This document shows positions 14,723 through 24,665 of a stretch of DNA of 64,000 bases, piece by piece. The translations under genes and the position numbers were made by a program. A model generated the notes under the pieces. It worked only from the letters and a program-made list of their open reading frames with translations. It was not told where the DNA came from and did not search any database. This DNA comes from Alcaligenes pakistanensis (lineage in GTDB: Bacteria; Pseudomonadota; Gammaproteobacteria; Burkholderiales; Burkholderiaceae_B): NCBI RefSeq assembly GCF_014652815.1, contig NZ_BMZN01000002.1:1-64000 (forward strand), given 5' to 3'. Numbering within the stretch: the stretch's first letter is position 1; each line of letters opens with the position of its first letter.

Positions 14723-16525
14723 ATGATGCTCGATACATTTCATCAGATTCTCGTAGAAAAACAAGTTACGCCAGTCTTTCAGCCGATTGTCGACTTGAAA
14801 TCGGGGTTTATTCTGGGTTACGAGGGTTTGATCCGGGGGCCTAAAGACACCAGCTTTTATTCGCCATTGGCCTTGTTTGACGCTGCCAGACAGTGCGGAC
14901 GCCTATGGGATCTGGAAGAGCTGTGTTGTCACACCTTGATCGGCAGTTTTAACCGACAGGGTTTAGCGGGCAAACTGTTTTTGAACTCCAGCCCCGATGT
15001 GGTGATGCGGCTGCTGCCCTCGGCTCGTATTGAGCCGCGTGCGGGCATGCCGCAGCTCGAAGGCATCGATTGGCGCCGGGTCGTGGTTGAGCTGACTGAA
15101 TCCGAACGCACTGATAGTTTTGACTATCTGAACCAGGCCATTGAGCTATACCGCCAAGAAGGCTTGCAGTTTGCGATTGATGATCTGGGCGAAGGTTATG
15201 CCTCGCTGCGTTTGTGGTCAGAGTTGCGGCCTGAATACGTCAAGATCGACAAATACTTTGTGCGCGATATTGATACCGATGTGCTCAAGCAGCAATTGGT
15301 GCGATCCATCTGTGATATTGCCAGCCACGCCCACTCCATTGTGATTGCTGAAGGCATTGAAACCAGTGCCGAATTGCGCACCTTGCGGTACTTGGGAGTG
15401 GCCTGTGGCCAAGGGTATTTATTGTGCCGTCCCCAACCTAACCCCCCCATTCAGTTGGAACCCGCGCAGGCGGCCTTGTTCGGGCCCTCGCAGGCGCGGG
15501 TGCAGCGGCAGGCTCAAGGCCGTGATCCCATGAGTGTGCGGCGTCTGTTGCGTGCGGCACCGGCCGTCCCCGATAACACCCCCACTAATCGTGTGTATGA
15601 ACTGTTTCAAAGCCACCCGGATCTAAGCGCGGTGGCCTTGTTGCGAGACGGCAGGCCCACGGGCATTTTGCGTCGCAGCCAGTTGTACGATCAGTTGGCC
15701 CGGCCATATCACCGGGAACTCTACGGCAATAAGCCTTGTTCCCTCTTTATTGAAACCCCACCCCTGATTGTGGATTGCGATACCAGCCTGCTGGAGCTGG
15801 GAACCTTGATGACTCAAGGGGCGGGCGATGCCTTGAGCGATGGTTTCATCATTACCGGGGCGGGCGAGTATTTGGGTTTGGGCTCCAGTGTGGAGCTGAT
15901 GCGCGAGATTACGCAGATTCAAATCATGACGGCGCGTTATGCCAACCCATTGACGCAGTTGCCGGGCAATGTGCCGATTGATGAACATATCGACGGCTTG
16001 CTGAGCAATCGCCAGAATTTTGCGGTGTGCTACGCCGATCTGGATCACTTCAAGCCCTATAACGACTTGTATGGCTATCGCAAAGGCGATGAGCTGCTGC
16101 GTTCGATGGCTGAACTCTTTACCCGCCATGCGGTGGCACGCATGGACTTTGTTGGCCATGTTGGGGGCGACGATTTTATTCTGGTGTTCACTAGCCCGGA
16201 TTGGGCCGAGCGCTGCCAGGGAATCCTGGATGAGCTGGCGATAGAATTGGAGTCCCTGTATCGCCTGGAACATCGCCAAGCGGGCGGCTATCTGGCCGAG
16301 AACCGTCAAGGTGTGCTGGTTTTTCACCCACTAGTGAGTCTGTCTTTAGGCGTGGTCACCGTGGATGAGCCCGAATTGTATTCGGGCTCTTTGATTGCGG
16401 AACTGGCCAGCTCTGCAAAAGCGCAGGCCAAGCGGGTGCAGGGCAATGCTTTGTTTGTGGAGCGCCGTCGTCCGGATAATCCGGTGCGGCAGGGCAGCTA
16501 TAGCCGCAGCAGGGTATTGCAGTAG
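14723..16525 (+). CDS. EAL-CBS-GGDEF c-di-GMP signalling protein
   Basis: This 600-residue cytoplasmic protein has three parts: an EAL phosphodiesterase domain (about 15-245), a pair of CBS domains (about 270-395) and a GGDEF domain (about 405-585). The EAL signature is EGLIR, but the other catalytic residues appear in place (N88, E123, D153-D154, K174, E210), so c-di-GMP hydrolysis is likely. The GGDEF site reads GGDDF (481-485), with Asp for the usual Glu, and no clear RxxD inhibitory site precedes it. Cyclase activity is therefore doubtful. CBS domains may sense a nucleotide. AGGAG at 14711-14715 fixes the start at 14723; the frame is open further upstream. It is divergent from gph. Confidence 0.88.
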   Translation: MMLDTFHQILVEKQVTPVFQPIVDLKSGFILGYEGLIRGPKDTSFYSPLALFDAARQCGRLWDLEELCCHTLIGSFNRQGLAGKLFLNSSPDVVMRLLPSARIEPRAGMPQLEGIDWRRVVVELTESERTDSFDYLNQAIELYRQEGLQFAIDDLGEGYASLRLWSELRPEYVKIDKYFVRDIDTDVLKQQLVRSICDIASHAHSIVIAEGIETSAELRTLRYLGVACGQGYLLCRPQPNPPIQLEPAQAALFGPSQARVQRQAQGRDPMSVRRLLRAAPAVPDNTPTNRVYELFQSHPDLSAVALLRDGRPTGILRRSQLYDQLARPYHRELYGNKPCSLFIETPPLIVDCDTSLLELGTLMTQGAGDALSDGFIITGAGEYLGLGSSVELMREITQIQIMTARYANPLTQLPGNVPIDEHIDGLLSNRQNFAVCYADLDHFKPYNDLYGYRKGDELLRSMAELFTRHAVARMDFVGHVGGDDFILVFTSPDWAERCQGILDELAIELESLYRLEHRQAGGYLAENRQGVLVFHPLVSLSLGVVTVDEPELYSGSLIAELASSAKAQAKRVQGNALFVERRRPDNPVRQGSYSRSRVLQ

Positions 16526-16561
16526 TAGGCCTGCCGGCAGGCAGGCCTGGGCCCCGGGTGC

Positions 16562-17257
16562 TTAGGCTTGCTCGGCCTGCGCAATCTGGGCGCGCATATC
16601 GCTGATGACTTGCGCGTAGTCGGGCTGACCGAAAATAGCCGAGCCAGCTACAAAGGTGTCAGCCCCGGCGGCACGAATGGCGCCGATATTATCCACTTTG
16701 ACGCCACCGTCTATTTGCAGCAGGATGGGCTGGCCGCCTTGTGCTGTCCAGGCGTCGATACGGGCGCGGGCCTGACGCAGTTTATCCAGCGCGCTGGGAA
16801 TAAAAGCCTGTCCCCCAAAGCCGGGGTTCACCGACATCAGCAAAACCAGGTCCAGCTTGTCCATCACGTGATCCATCCAGTCCAGCGGGGTGGCCGGGTT
16901 GAACACCAGGCCGGCCTTACAGCCGTGGTCACGGATCAGCGACAAGGTGCGATCCACGTGGCGCGAGGCTTCGGGGTGAAAACTGATGTAGTTGGCACCG
17001 GCCTTGGCAAATTCAGGGATCAGGGCATCGACAGGTTCAACCATCAGGTGCACGTCGATCGGGGCGGTGGTGTGCGGGCGCAGCGCGGCACAGACCATGG
17101 GGCCGAATGTCAGGTTAGGTACGAAGTGATTGTCCATGACGTCGCAGTGAACCCAGTCGGCTCCGGCGGCGATGACATTGCGGACTTCTTCGCCCAGCCG
17201 GGCGAAATCGGCCGATAAAATGCTGGGAGCGATACGTGTGGAGCTGGCTTGGGACAT
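16562..17257 (-). CDS. rpe: ribulose-phosphate 3-epimerase
   Basis: This 231-residue TIM-barrel enzyme interconverts ribulose 5-phosphate and xylulose 5-phosphate. It starts with [14 protein letters not shown], has the metal-ligand regions HCDVMD and HLMVE, and ends with IDGGV and VAGSAIFG. Length is normal. In related bacteria rpe is directly followed by gph; here the c-di-GMP gene lies between them on the opposite strand. Confidence 0.96.
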   Translation of the reverse strand: MSQASSTRIAPSILSADFARLGEEVRNVIAAGADWVHCDVMDNHFVPNLTFGPMVCAALRPHTTAPIDVHLMVEPVDALIPEFAKAGANYISFHPEASRHVDRTLSLIRDHGCKAGLVFNPATPLDWMDHVMDKLDLVLLMSVNPGFGGQAFIPSALDKLRQARARIDAWTAQGGQPILLQIDGGVKVDNIGAIRAAGADTFVAGSAIFGQPDYAQVISDMRAQIAQAEQA

Positions 17258-17374
17258 AATAGGTGCCGTAAAGATTAGACATCACGAAAATCGTGACCAT
17301 ATGTCATCATTATAGTTTCAAGCGGGGTCGCGTGCAGCGCCCCGTATTTGTACAGCCGTAACCTGGAATCCATT

Positions 17375-17749
17375 ATGAAGCCTGACGATATTGAGGTGCA
17401 GATAACGCCCCAGTACCTGCCTGAGCAATCTGAACCCGATAGCAATCAATACGTTTTTGCCTACACCGTTCGGATTACCAACAATGGAGAGCAGACGGCC
17501 CAAATTATCAGTCGTCACTGGATCATCACGGACGACAATCAGCAGGTTCAGGAAGTGCGCGGCCTGGGCATCGTCGGGCAACAGCCGGTGCTGGCTCCAG
17601 GTGAAACCTTTGAGTACACCAGTGGCTGTCCCCTGAATACGCCGTTTGGCACGATGCGCGGCAGCTATCAATGTGTTGGTGAAAATGGTGTGCCCTTTGA
17701 GGTCGCCATTCAGGAATTCATCCTTTCCCCTCCCCGTACCTTGCACTAA
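17375..17749 (+). CDS. apaG: ApaG domain protein
   Basis: This 124-residue beta-sandwich protein shows the family phrases YTVRITNNG, LLSRHWIITD-like (ISRHWIITD) and GSYQCVGENG. ApaG proteins are linked to Co2+ resistance, and the same fold occurs in F-box proteins; the biochemical role is unclear. The ATG at 17375 gives the usual length; the frame is open from 17348. It starts 118 bp from the divergent rpe and is followed 15 bp later by mltA. Confidence 0.93.
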   Translation: MKPDDIEVQITPQYLPEQSEPDSNQYVFAYTVRITNNGEQTAQIISRHWIITDDNQQVQEVRGLGIVGQQPVLAPGETFEYTSGCPLNTPFGTMRGSYQCVGENGVPFEVAIQEFILSPPRTLH

Positions 17750-17764
17750 GGGCCAAACCCAGCC

Positions 17765-19060
17765 ATGAAGATAATTTATTGCGTGCCAGCCGTACTGCTG
17801 GCATTGAGTGCCTGTTCCACCACTCCCGTGGATCAGAGTTCTTCGTCAACGGCTCCAGGTGCAGCAGACAGTGGCCCCGATATAGCCCTGCAAGCTTTGC
17901 GTGTCCCTTCCTTGTCGGCCCTGCCGGAAACTCCGGCGCGTGCGCTGGCAGGCCGTTATCAGGCCGTGAACTGGTCCACCTTGCCGGGCTGGCAGGCTGA
18001 CTCCCTGGATCATGTCTGGAAAGGCTTTATCAATAACTGCAAGGGCTTGATGCGTCCGGTCAGTGGTTCGCTGGCGATGCCGGCGCGTGCCAATCCACGT
18101 GCCTGGCAACCCGTGTGTCAGGCTGCAGCGGCAGCGGGCTTGAATGCCGAGACCAAAGATACAGCGGCGGTACGCAATTTCCTGCAGCAGCAACTGCAAC
18201 CCTGGCGCTTGCTGACAGGCGATGGCGCGGTGGCTCAAAACACCGTCACTGGCTATTACGAGCCACTGCTTAAAGCCTCGCGCACGCGTAGCGCCGGCTA
18301 TCAATGGCCGCTGTTTGCCGCCCCGGACGATTTGCTGACCATTGATCTGGGCAGCCTGTATCCCGAGCTGGCTGGCAAGCGTATCCGTGGCAAGCAGCAG
18401 GGCAAGCGCGTGGTGCCTTACGATTCCCGTGAGCAGATCATGGCCAAGCCAGAGCGTCAGCCCCCGGCAATTGTGTATGCCGAAGACCCGGTAGAGGGTT
18501 TCTTCTTGCAGATTCAAGGCTCTGGCCGCGCCATCCTGCCTGATGGCAGCGCGGTACGACTGGCTTATGCCGACCATAATGGTCGTCCTTACGCCTCGGT
18601 AGGCCAGTGGTTGGCCAAGCAGGGAGAGATGCCCTTGGCACAAACCTCCATGCAAAACATCAAGGCCTGGGCCAAGCGCAATCCGCATCGCGTTCAGGAA
18701 ATGATGAATGTGAATACTGCCATGGTCTTCTTCCGCGAAGAGGCGATTGTGGATCAGGACCTGGGCCCCAAGGGCGCTTATGGCATTCCTTTGATTGGCC
18801 TGCGCTCCGTTGCGATTGACCCCACTTATGTGCCGCTGGGCACGCCTGTGTATTTGGCGACCTCGCAGCCAGCGACGAATCAGCCTTTGCAGCGCCTGGT
18901 ATTTGCTCAGGACACGGGTGCGGCCATTAAAGGTGCTGCGCGTACCGACTTGTACTGGGGCACGGGTGACCAAGCAGGAGCACAGGCAGGACGCATGAAG
19001 CAGCAAGGCCAAATGTGGCTGCTGTGGCCACGTCAGGCAGGAGCACCGAGCGCACGATGA
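17765..19060 (+). CDS. mltA: membrane-bound lytic murein transglycosylase A
   Basis: This 431-residue lipoprotein has a signal peptide ending in the lipobox LSAC (C17). It cleaves peptidoglycan glycan strands and forms anhydromuramic ends. The MltA double-psi barrel region is followed by a 3D domain with GAYGIPLIGLRS and a late aspartate region FAQDTGAAIKG. It is slightly longer than E. coli MltA. Its stop overlaps the start of the next gene in ATGA. Confidence 0.93.
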   Translation: MKIIYCVPAVLLALSACSTTPVDQSSSSTAPGAADSGPDIALQALRVPSLSALPETPARALAGRYQAVNWSTLPGWQADSLDHVWKGFINNCKGLMRPVSGSLAMPARANPRAWQPVCQAAAAAGLNAETKDTAAVRNFLQQQLQPWRLLTGDGAVAQNTVTGYYEPLLKASRTRSAGYQWPLFAAPDDLLTIDLGSLYPELAGKRIRGKQQGKRVVPYDSREQIMAKPERQPPAIVYAEDPVEGFFLQIQGSGRAILPDGSAVRLAYADHNGRPYASVGQWLAKQGEMPLAQTSMQNIKAWAKRNPHRVQEMMNVNTAMVFFREEAIVDQDLGPKGAYGIPLIGLRSVAIDPTYVPLGTPVYLATSQPATNQPLQRLVFAQDTGAAIKGAARTDLYWGTGDQAGAQAGRMKQQGQMWLLWPRQAGAPSAR

Positions 19061-20253
19061 AGAACAACGAACGTATTGTGGTGTGTGGCGGGGCCTTGGC
19101 TGGTATGGCCAGCGCCCTGGGTTTACGCAAGGCCGGGTTTGAGGTCAGCATTCTGTCCCCCGCCTATAAGCCGATGGAGTTGGCAACTGGCCAGTATCAC
19201 CCGCGTGTGTATGCCGTATCGGTAGCCAGCCAGCGCTTTTTGGCGCAGCTGGGGGCCTGGAATTTAATGTCACCACAGCGGATTTCGCCCGTACAAGCCA
19301 TGGAGGTTCATGGTGATGGCGGCGGTTGCGTGAATCTACATGCCTGGCAGGACGCGCAGGATTATCTGGCCTGGATTGTAGAGTCCGGCCAGATGGAGCA
19401 GGCCCTGTACCAGGCCTTGCAGGTTTTTGGTGTGCCATGGATTGAAGACCGATTCGAGCGTCTGGAAGGCAATACCATTGTTACCGCGGGGAACAAGCGC
19501 ATTAGTGCCGACTTGTTTGTTGGTGCAGACGGGGCCCGCTCGGCTCTGCGCACTGCCGCAGGGATTGAACACCAGGCGCGTGAATACGGCGATGCCGGTT
19601 TGGTCGCCCACTTCCATGTGGAACGGCCGCACCAACAAGTGGCTTTGCAATGGTTTACGGGTGATTCGATTCTGGCCTTGTTGCCTATGCCGGATGTCGA
19701 TGGCAAGCCACAAGTGTCTATGGTCTGGTCCGTGCCGCAAGCCCAGGCCGATAAGGTATTGGCGATGGCGGCAGAGGAGCAGGCCCAGTACCTGCAAAAC
19801 AGCCTGTTCTCTCTCTCTAATGGCCGTTTGGGCCAATTGAGTCTGCGCAGCTCTGTACACGGCTTTCCCTTGACCTTTGAGCGCAGCGGCCTGGTGTCGC
19901 CGGGTGTCGCTTTGGTGGGTGATGCCGCGCATCGTGTCCATCCTTTGGCCGGCCAGGGTTTGAATTTGGGCCTGGGTGATATCGAAGCCTTGATTAAGGT
20001 CTTGTCCGAGCGTGGTGCCCATTACTCGGTCGGCGATATGCGTGTGCTTAATCGTTATAAACGGGCCCGTGCCGAGCCTATTGCTGCCATGCGTGCCGCA
20101 ACCGATGGCTTGTATCGTTTGTTTGCCGCTCCGGGCGCTCCCGTTTCCATGCTGCGCAATGCCGGTATGCAGGTGGTCGACCGCCTGCCCTGGGTTAAGC
20201 GCCGCCTGATTGCGCACGCTGCCGGATTCAGTCCGGATTCTCTCTTGTTTTGA
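19057..20253 (+). CDS. UbiH/UbiF-family FAD-dependent monooxygenase
   Basis: This 398-residue flavoprotein has an N-terminal dinucleotide fold (VVCGGALAGMASALGLRKAG), a middle DG motif (VGADGARSALR) and the FAD-ribityl motif GDAAHRVHPLAGQGLNLGLGD. It belongs to the aerobic ubiquinone hydroxylases (UbiH, UbiF, UbiI, VisC); which ring position it acts on cannot be told. The ATG at 19057 overlaps the mltA stop (ATGA), which decides the start. The GGALAG sequence is a variant of the usual GxGxxG. Confidence 0.87.
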   Translation: MKNNERIVVCGGALAGMASALGLRKAGFEVSILSPAYKPMELATGQYHPRVYAVSVASQRFLAQLGAWNLMSPQRISPVQAMEVHGDGGGCVNLHAWQDAQDYLAWIVESGQMEQALYQALQVFGVPWIEDRFERLEGNTIVTAGNKRISADLFVGADGARSALRTAAGIEHQAREYGDAGLVAHFHVERPHQQVALQWFTGDSILALLPMPDVDGKPQVSMVWSVPQAQADKVLAMAAEEQAQYLQNSLFSLSNGRLGQLSLRSSVHGFPLTFERSGLVSPGVALVGDAAHRVHPLAGQGLNLGLGDIEALIKVLSERGAHYSVGDMRVLNRYKRARAEPIAAMRAATDGLYRLFAAPGAPVSMLRNAGMQVVDRLPWVKRRLIAHAAGFSPDSLLF

Positions 20254-20292
20254 GGCCGCTAGAGTCTTGTCGATTAGCAAAGGAAGTAAGTC

Positions 20293-21021
20293 ATGATGTT
20301 GCACCTTCGTTCTGTATTGGCTCTGGCGCTCTTGTCGCTGTGTGGTCTGGCTCAGGCAGCCAGCCCCAAAGCGGACCCGCGTTTTGAGCCTACGCGCCAG
20401 GCCTTTGAAGCCGCCTTCCCAGGCGTGACGGTGGATGGCATTCGCGCCACCCCATTTGCCAACTTGCTGGAAGTGGAGGTAGGTGGCACCTTGCTGTACA
20501 CCGATCCCCAGGCCAGTTTTGTGCTGCAGGGCTCGTTGCTGGACAGCAAAAGCCGTGTGGACCTGACCGAACAGCGCATGCAGGAGCTCAATCGTGTTTC
20601 GCTGGATGATCTGCCCCTGGATAAGGCGATTAAGTTGGTAAAAGGCGACGGTAGCCGTCGACTGGTTGTTTTTGAAGATCCGAACTGCGGTTATTGCAAA
20701 CGTCTTCATACAACTTTGCAGGAAATCGACAATGTTACGGTTTATAGCCTGATGTTTCCCATCCTGGGCCCCGATAGCCGCCGCAAAGCCGAGGATATCT
20801 GGTGTGCCCAAAACCCCGCCAAAACCTTGAGCGACTGGATGGGGGGCGGCACCCGGCCTGAGAAGGCATCGTGTGAACATCCTTTGGATCAATTACTGGC
20901 TGTAGGCCAGAAATTGCGTATTCAAGGCACGCCCGCTATTTACTTTGCCGACGGTAGTCGTGCTGATGGTTGGTTGCCTGCTGCCCAGCTGCAATCCCGC
21001 CTGGAAGCCGCAGCCCAGTAG
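20293..21021 (+). CDS. dsbC: DsbC-family thiol:disulfide isomerase
   Basis: This 242-residue periplasmic protein has a signal peptide cut after AQA (about residue 22), an N-terminal dimer domain and a thioredoxin domain with active site CGYC (C132, C135). It rearranges wrong disulfide bonds in secreted proteins. A second cysteine pair (C170 and C192 regions) matches the structural disulfide of DsbC. GGAAG stands before the ATG. A strong terminator follows. Confidence 0.92.
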   Translation: MMLHLRSVLALALLSLCGLAQAASPKADPRFEPTRQAFEAAFPGVTVDGIRATPFANLLEVEVGGTLLYTDPQASFVLQGSLLDSKSRVDLTEQRMQELNRVSLDDLPLDKAIKLVKGDGSRRLVVFEDPNCGYCKRLHTTLQEIDNVTVYSLMFPILGPDSRRKAEDIWCAQNPAKTLSDWMGGGTRPEKASCEHPLDQLLAVGQKLRIQGTPAIYFADGSRADGWLPAAQLQSRLEAAAQ

Positions 21022-21048
21022 GTATCCCGGCCTGTCTTGATGTAGGAC

Positions 21049-21073
21049 AACCCGCTTTCGAGCGGGTTTTTTT
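21049..21073 (+). terminator. Rho-independent terminator after dsbC
   Basis: AACCCGCT-TTCG-AGCGGGTT forms a perfect 8-bp stem with a stable TTCG tetraloop, followed by a run of T. Confidence 0.95.
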
Positions 21074-21274
21074 ACGTCTGAGTGTTATGAAATCTATAAT
21101 TATTTATGGGATGTGCTTTTAATGAGAATGCGATTAGAAAATAAACCCAAGAACCAGCAGAGAGTAAGGCCAGTGTTATTTTGAAGACAAAAAATTTCAA
21201 ACGCCACATTTGACCATTCTTTACTTTGTGCTCCGTATTCTTGAAGTGATAATTCTAACTATTGATAAAAATAG

Positions 21275-21315
21275 TATTGTCGGGCTACGTTGGGTCCCAG
21301 GCGCGGTCGACAATA
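21275..21315. promoter_or_regulatory. 8-bp inverted repeat before the regulator gene
   Basis: TATTGTCG (21275-21282) and CGACAATA (21308-21315) are perfect complements, 25 bases apart. They end 18 bp before the ATG at 21334, in an AT-rich intergenic region. They could be an operator or a stem-loop; neither is shown. Confidence 0.35.
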
Positions 21316-21333
21316 ATTAAATAGTAGGCGCTT

Positions 21334-22953
21334 ATGGAACATGCTCGTGGCGTGTTGGTTGTTTTGGAAGAAGGCGAGGGCTTGCACCACTGGCAGGAGC
21401 AATTGCGGGTTTTCGGTACCAAGACAAGCGTTATAAGGTCTTTGGACCGGGTAGCCGAAGCGCGGCAAACACAGGTGGATTTGTTGCTGTTCCCTGTCGA
21501 GCCGGGCTATGTCCCCTTGATGGTGGCCAAGCTGCGCAATGATTTTGGCTCTTTGGGCATTGTGGCAATGCAGTCTGGCTTGACGGCCAGTGCCCGCGTG
21601 CAGCTTTTGCTCACCGGTGCCGATGCCTGCCTGTCCCTGGATATCCAAGCCCCCGAGCTGATGGCTTGGTGCCATGCTGTACGCCGTCGCAATGTCTATG
21701 CCATGGTTGCTGAGGTCCCTGGGATGCAAGAGCAGCCGCAGGACCACAGCGGCCTGCAGGAATGGACCTTGCGCGATAAAGGGTGGACCTTGGTTGCGCC
21801 CAATGGTGTGGGCTTGGAGCTGACTCATAGCGAACGCCAGTTGATGGATGCATTTGTCCGGCATACCGATGCTCGTTTCAGCCGTGAGGATTTGATGCGA
21901 GACAAAGGTCTGGCGGCCAGCGACAGCCGTGCCGTGGACTCTTTAATTAGTCGTTTGCGCCGCAAGGCCAGTCAGGCGGGCGTTGCCCTGCCCATCAAGT
22001 CGGTGCACGGTTGGGGTTATACCTTTACCGGCAAGTTGATGGCTCAGCTGGAGCCGCAAGACTCTGAAGTCATGGAGTTCTACACGCCCCGTGACGAACC
22101 TGAATCGGTTCAGCCCACCCCGCTGGAGCTATTGAGTGCGCTGGAAACATTGGATGTGCTGGACCCACAAGCCAGCGAAGCCTTGTCCTTTTCGTATCAA
22201 TTGCGGGTAGCAACTAGTACGGGCCAATACAGTGGTGTTGATGCCCAGGTATTCTGGACTGCGCCCACGGGCCTGCGCCTGTCTTCAGATGTGGTTTTGA
22301 GCTATATGCCGGACGCTATTCACCGTCAGGCTTTGTGCGAGTGGATGTTGCGCACCTTGCTGGTGGATGTGCGTCGTTGGTGGCAGGAGTATTCCTTGCG
22401 TGCCAGCCATATTGGTCTGAAATTGCCGGTCGATATGCTGATGCCTATTCATAAGCGTCTGCCTAGCTTATTGCGCCAGTTTGAGTTGCAGCCTTGTTGC
22501 CTGGAGCTGGACCTGTTCAGCGACGAGGAACTGGAAGGCACACCAGAATTGATCCAGGCTTTGCAGTATCTGAAAGACCATGAGATTCAGGTCTGGCTGA
22601 CCAGCACGAACATTGAAAACAATAAGCTCAATCGCCTGCGCGGCTGGCCTATTAGTGGCGTCAAGCTGGAGGCCGAGGTCATTCACCGCGCCTGTCGTGA
22701 ACCGACCTTCAGGGCTTTGCTGGAGACCGCCTGCCATTTGTTGACTGAGCAGGGCTTTGAACTAGTGATTAAAGGGGTGGACACCCTGGAGCAGCGTGAT
22801 CTGGCACTGAATCTGGAACTGGGGCATTACCAGGGCCGCCTGACTTCGGAGTTGATGTCCGAAGATGGATTTTTGCTGACCTTAGCCAGTAGCGAACCTT
22901 CTTTCGGCCAAGGCAATGAGGCTACCCGACGTTTGAGCGGTAGCGTTCTATAA
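21334..22953 (+). CDS. regulator with receiver-like, winged-helix and degenerate EAL-like domains
   Basis: This 539-residue protein has an unusual layout. Residues 1-120 look like a response-regulator receiver fold but lack a clear phospho-acceptor aspartate set. Residues about 145-235 form an OmpR/PhoB-type winged helix (LTHSERQLMDAFVRH ... SRAVDSLISRLRRK ... IKSVHGWGYTF). The last 270 residues resemble an EAL fold in helix and strand pattern and in the phrase ELVIKGVDTLEQRDLALNLELGHYQGRLTS-like ending, but no EAL, DDFG or other catalytic motif is present. It may bind DNA under control of c-di-GMP or another ligand. It is monocistronic, between two terminators. Confidence 0.6.
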   Translation: MEHARGVLVVLEEGEGLHHWQEQLRVFGTKTSVIRSLDRVAEARQTQVDLLLFPVEPGYVPLMVAKLRNDFGSLGIVAMQSGLTASARVQLLLTGADACLSLDIQAPELMAWCHAVRRRNVYAMVAEVPGMQEQPQDHSGLQEWTLRDKGWTLVAPNGVGLELTHSERQLMDAFVRHTDARFSREDLMRDKGLAASDSRAVDSLISRLRRKASQAGVALPIKSVHGWGYTFTGKLMAQLEPQDSEVMEFYTPRDEPESVQPTPLELLSALETLDVLDPQASEALSFSYQLRVATSTGQYSGVDAQVFWTAPTGLRLSSDVVLSYMPDAIHRQALCEWMLRTLLVDVRRWWQEYSLRASHIGLKLPVDMLMPIHKRLPSLLRQFELQPCCLELDLFSDEELEGTPELIQALQYLKDHEIQVWLTSTNIENNKLNRLRGWPISGVKLEAEVIHRACREPTFRALLETACHLLTEQGFELVIKGVDTLEQRDLALNLELGHYQGRLTSELMSEDGFLLTLASSEPSFGQGNEATRRLSGSVL

Positions 22954-23050
22954 GCCGCCTTAGCATCCAATCGTCTCTATATGTAACTTTAATTAAGTAA
23001 TTCAAGCCCAAGGCCGTTACCCAGCTTGTTCGATGGGGCCTTCTTGCAGG

Positions 23051-23077
23051 CCGACCGCGTGGATGCGGTCGGTTTTT
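23051..23077 (+). terminator. Rho-independent terminator after the regulator gene
   Basis: CCGACCGC (23051-23058) and GCGGTCGG (23065-23072) form an 8-bp GC-rich stem with a six-base loop, followed by TTTTT. Confidence 0.93.
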
Positions 23078-23117
23078 GCGTATCTGGGACCTGTCTTTTC
23101 TGCGTTGCTCGGGGAAT

Positions 23118-24665
23118 ATGATGCGTTTGGGCTTGAAGCAAAAGTTGTGGTTGCCATTGATCTTGTGTCTGATGGCCTTAGTGGCGGTATTTACGTTTGT
23201 GAACTATCAGCTCTATCAGGCGCAGATGGATGAGCGGAAAAACAGCTTGCAGCACATCGTCAATATTGCGGTGAACATCACGCAGGACTACCAGCAACTG
23301 GTCAGCAAAGGCGTGTTGAGCAAGGACGACGCACAAAAACAGGCTTTGCAACGCATTGCCAGTATTCGTTTTGGGCAGGAAGGCTATGTGTCGGTTTTAT
23401 CTACCGATGTCGTGTCCATCATGAATCCCAGCCGACCGGAGCTGGATGGCCAGGATGTCAGCGCAGTGGTCGACAGCAATGGGGTCTATCCTTTTGCCGA
23501 GATGAGTCGCATTGGCCGTAACGGCGGCGAGGGGTTTCTGGAATATCACTGGCCCAAGCTGAGCGACAAGAACAACGCCCCCAAGCTGGCCTTTGGTAAA
23601 GGGGTGACTCAGTGGGACTGGGTGCTGACCTCGGGCGTATATATCGACAATATTCAGGCACGTTTCTTTAGCAATCTGCTTAGTTCCTCGGTGGTGTTTT
23701 TGTTGATCGTGGCGCTGGTCTCGGCCGTCACGGTATTTCTGGCGCGCCAGATTATTGCCGAGCTGGGTGCTGAGCCCAAGATCCTGCACGAAACCGCTCA
23801 GGCTATTGCCAATGGCGATTTACGCGTCGCCCATTCTTTGCGCTCGATTCCTGATAACAGTGTGATGGCATCGATCGAGCAAATGCGCTTGAAGTTAAGT
23901 GAGGTGATGCGCACCTTGCAGCACAGCAGTGGTGTGATTGCTGATGATGCCTCGCAGTTATCCGTGGGCAATCTGGAGCTGTCCAGCCGCACGACGCAGC
24001 AGGCCGCTGCGCTGCAGGAAACCGCGTCGGCTATGGAAGAGATGACAGGCACGGTGCGCATGAGCGAAGAGAACGCCATGCGGGCCGAGGAAGTGTCCAG
24101 CCAAGTGCAGAAAACGGCGCAGCATGGGGGGCAGATGGTCAGCGAGCTGGTGGACCGCATGGGCGCGATTCGCGATACCAGCGGCAAGGTGGCGGACATT
24201 ACGACAGTTATTAACTCGATTGCGTTCCAGACCAATATTCTGGCCTTGAATGCGGCGGTGGAAGCCGCGCGAGCTGGTGAGCAAGGGCGTGGCTTTGCCG
24301 TGGTGGCGGGCGAGGTGCGAGCCTTGGCACAGCGCACCACGGCTTCTGCCCAGGAGATTGCTCAATTGGTGGAAGCGTCCTCCAGCAGCACCCGCGAAGG
24401 TGTGCAGTTGATGGGACAGGTGGGTGAGGTTATTGACGAGATGGTGACGGGCAGCGCGCAAGTGATGACCATTGTTCACGAGATTGCCGCCTCGACCCGT
24501 GAGCAGACGATTGGTATTGAGCAGATCAACGTGGCGGTGGGGCAGCTGGATTCGGCCACGCAGCAAAATGCGGAGATGGTCGGTCAGGTGGCGCACACGT
24601 CCAGCGAATTGCAGGAGCAGGTGCAAGAGCTGGATCGTTTGATTCAAGCCTTCCGTCTCGTTTGA
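23118..24665 (+). CDS. methyl-accepting chemotaxis protein with single Cache domain
   Basis: This 515-residue chemoreceptor has one membrane segment near residues 8-30, a periplasmic sCache-type domain (about 30-175, with [11 protein letters not shown] and the [12 protein letters not shown] motif), a second membrane segment (about 190-215), a HAMP linker and a long signalling coiled coil. The hairpin tip sequence [21 protein letters not shown] is cut here to its recognisable core [19 protein letters not shown] (24228-24284). sCache domains of this type often bind small carboxylates; the ligand is unknown. The ATGs at 23118 and 23121 are both possible. There is no C-terminal CheR-binding pentapeptide. 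Confidence 0.93.
   Translation: MMRLGLKQKLWLPLILCLMALVAVFTFVNYQLYQAQMDERKNSLQHIVNIAVNITQDYQQLVSKGVLSKDDAQKQALQRIASIRFGQEGYVSVLSTDVVSIMNPSRPELDGQDVSAVVDSNGVYPFAEMSRIGRNGGEGFLEYHWPKLSDKNNAPKLAFGKGVTQWDWVLTSGVYIDNIQARFFSNLLSSSVVFLLIVALVSAVTVFLARQIIAELGAEPKILHETAQAIANGDLRVAHSLRSIPDNSVMASIEQMRLKLSEVMRTLQHSSGVIADDASQLSVGNLELSSRTTQQAAALQETASAMEEMTGTVRMSEENAMRAEEVSSQVQKTAQHGGQMVSELVDRMGAIRDTSGKVADITTVINSIAFQTNILALNAAVEAARAGEQGRGFAVVAGEVRALAQRTTASAQEIAQLVEASSSSTREGVQLMGQVGEVIDEMVTGSAQVMTIVHEIAASTREQTIGIEQINVAVGQLDSATQQNAEMVGQVAHTSSELQEQVQELDRLIQAFRLV

Noticed and set aside
19336-20892. 518-codon open frame antisense to the UbiH-type gene and dsbC
   Set aside because: It mirrors two well-supported genes, is rich in His, Gln and Arg as reverse-strand shadows are, and shows no domain.
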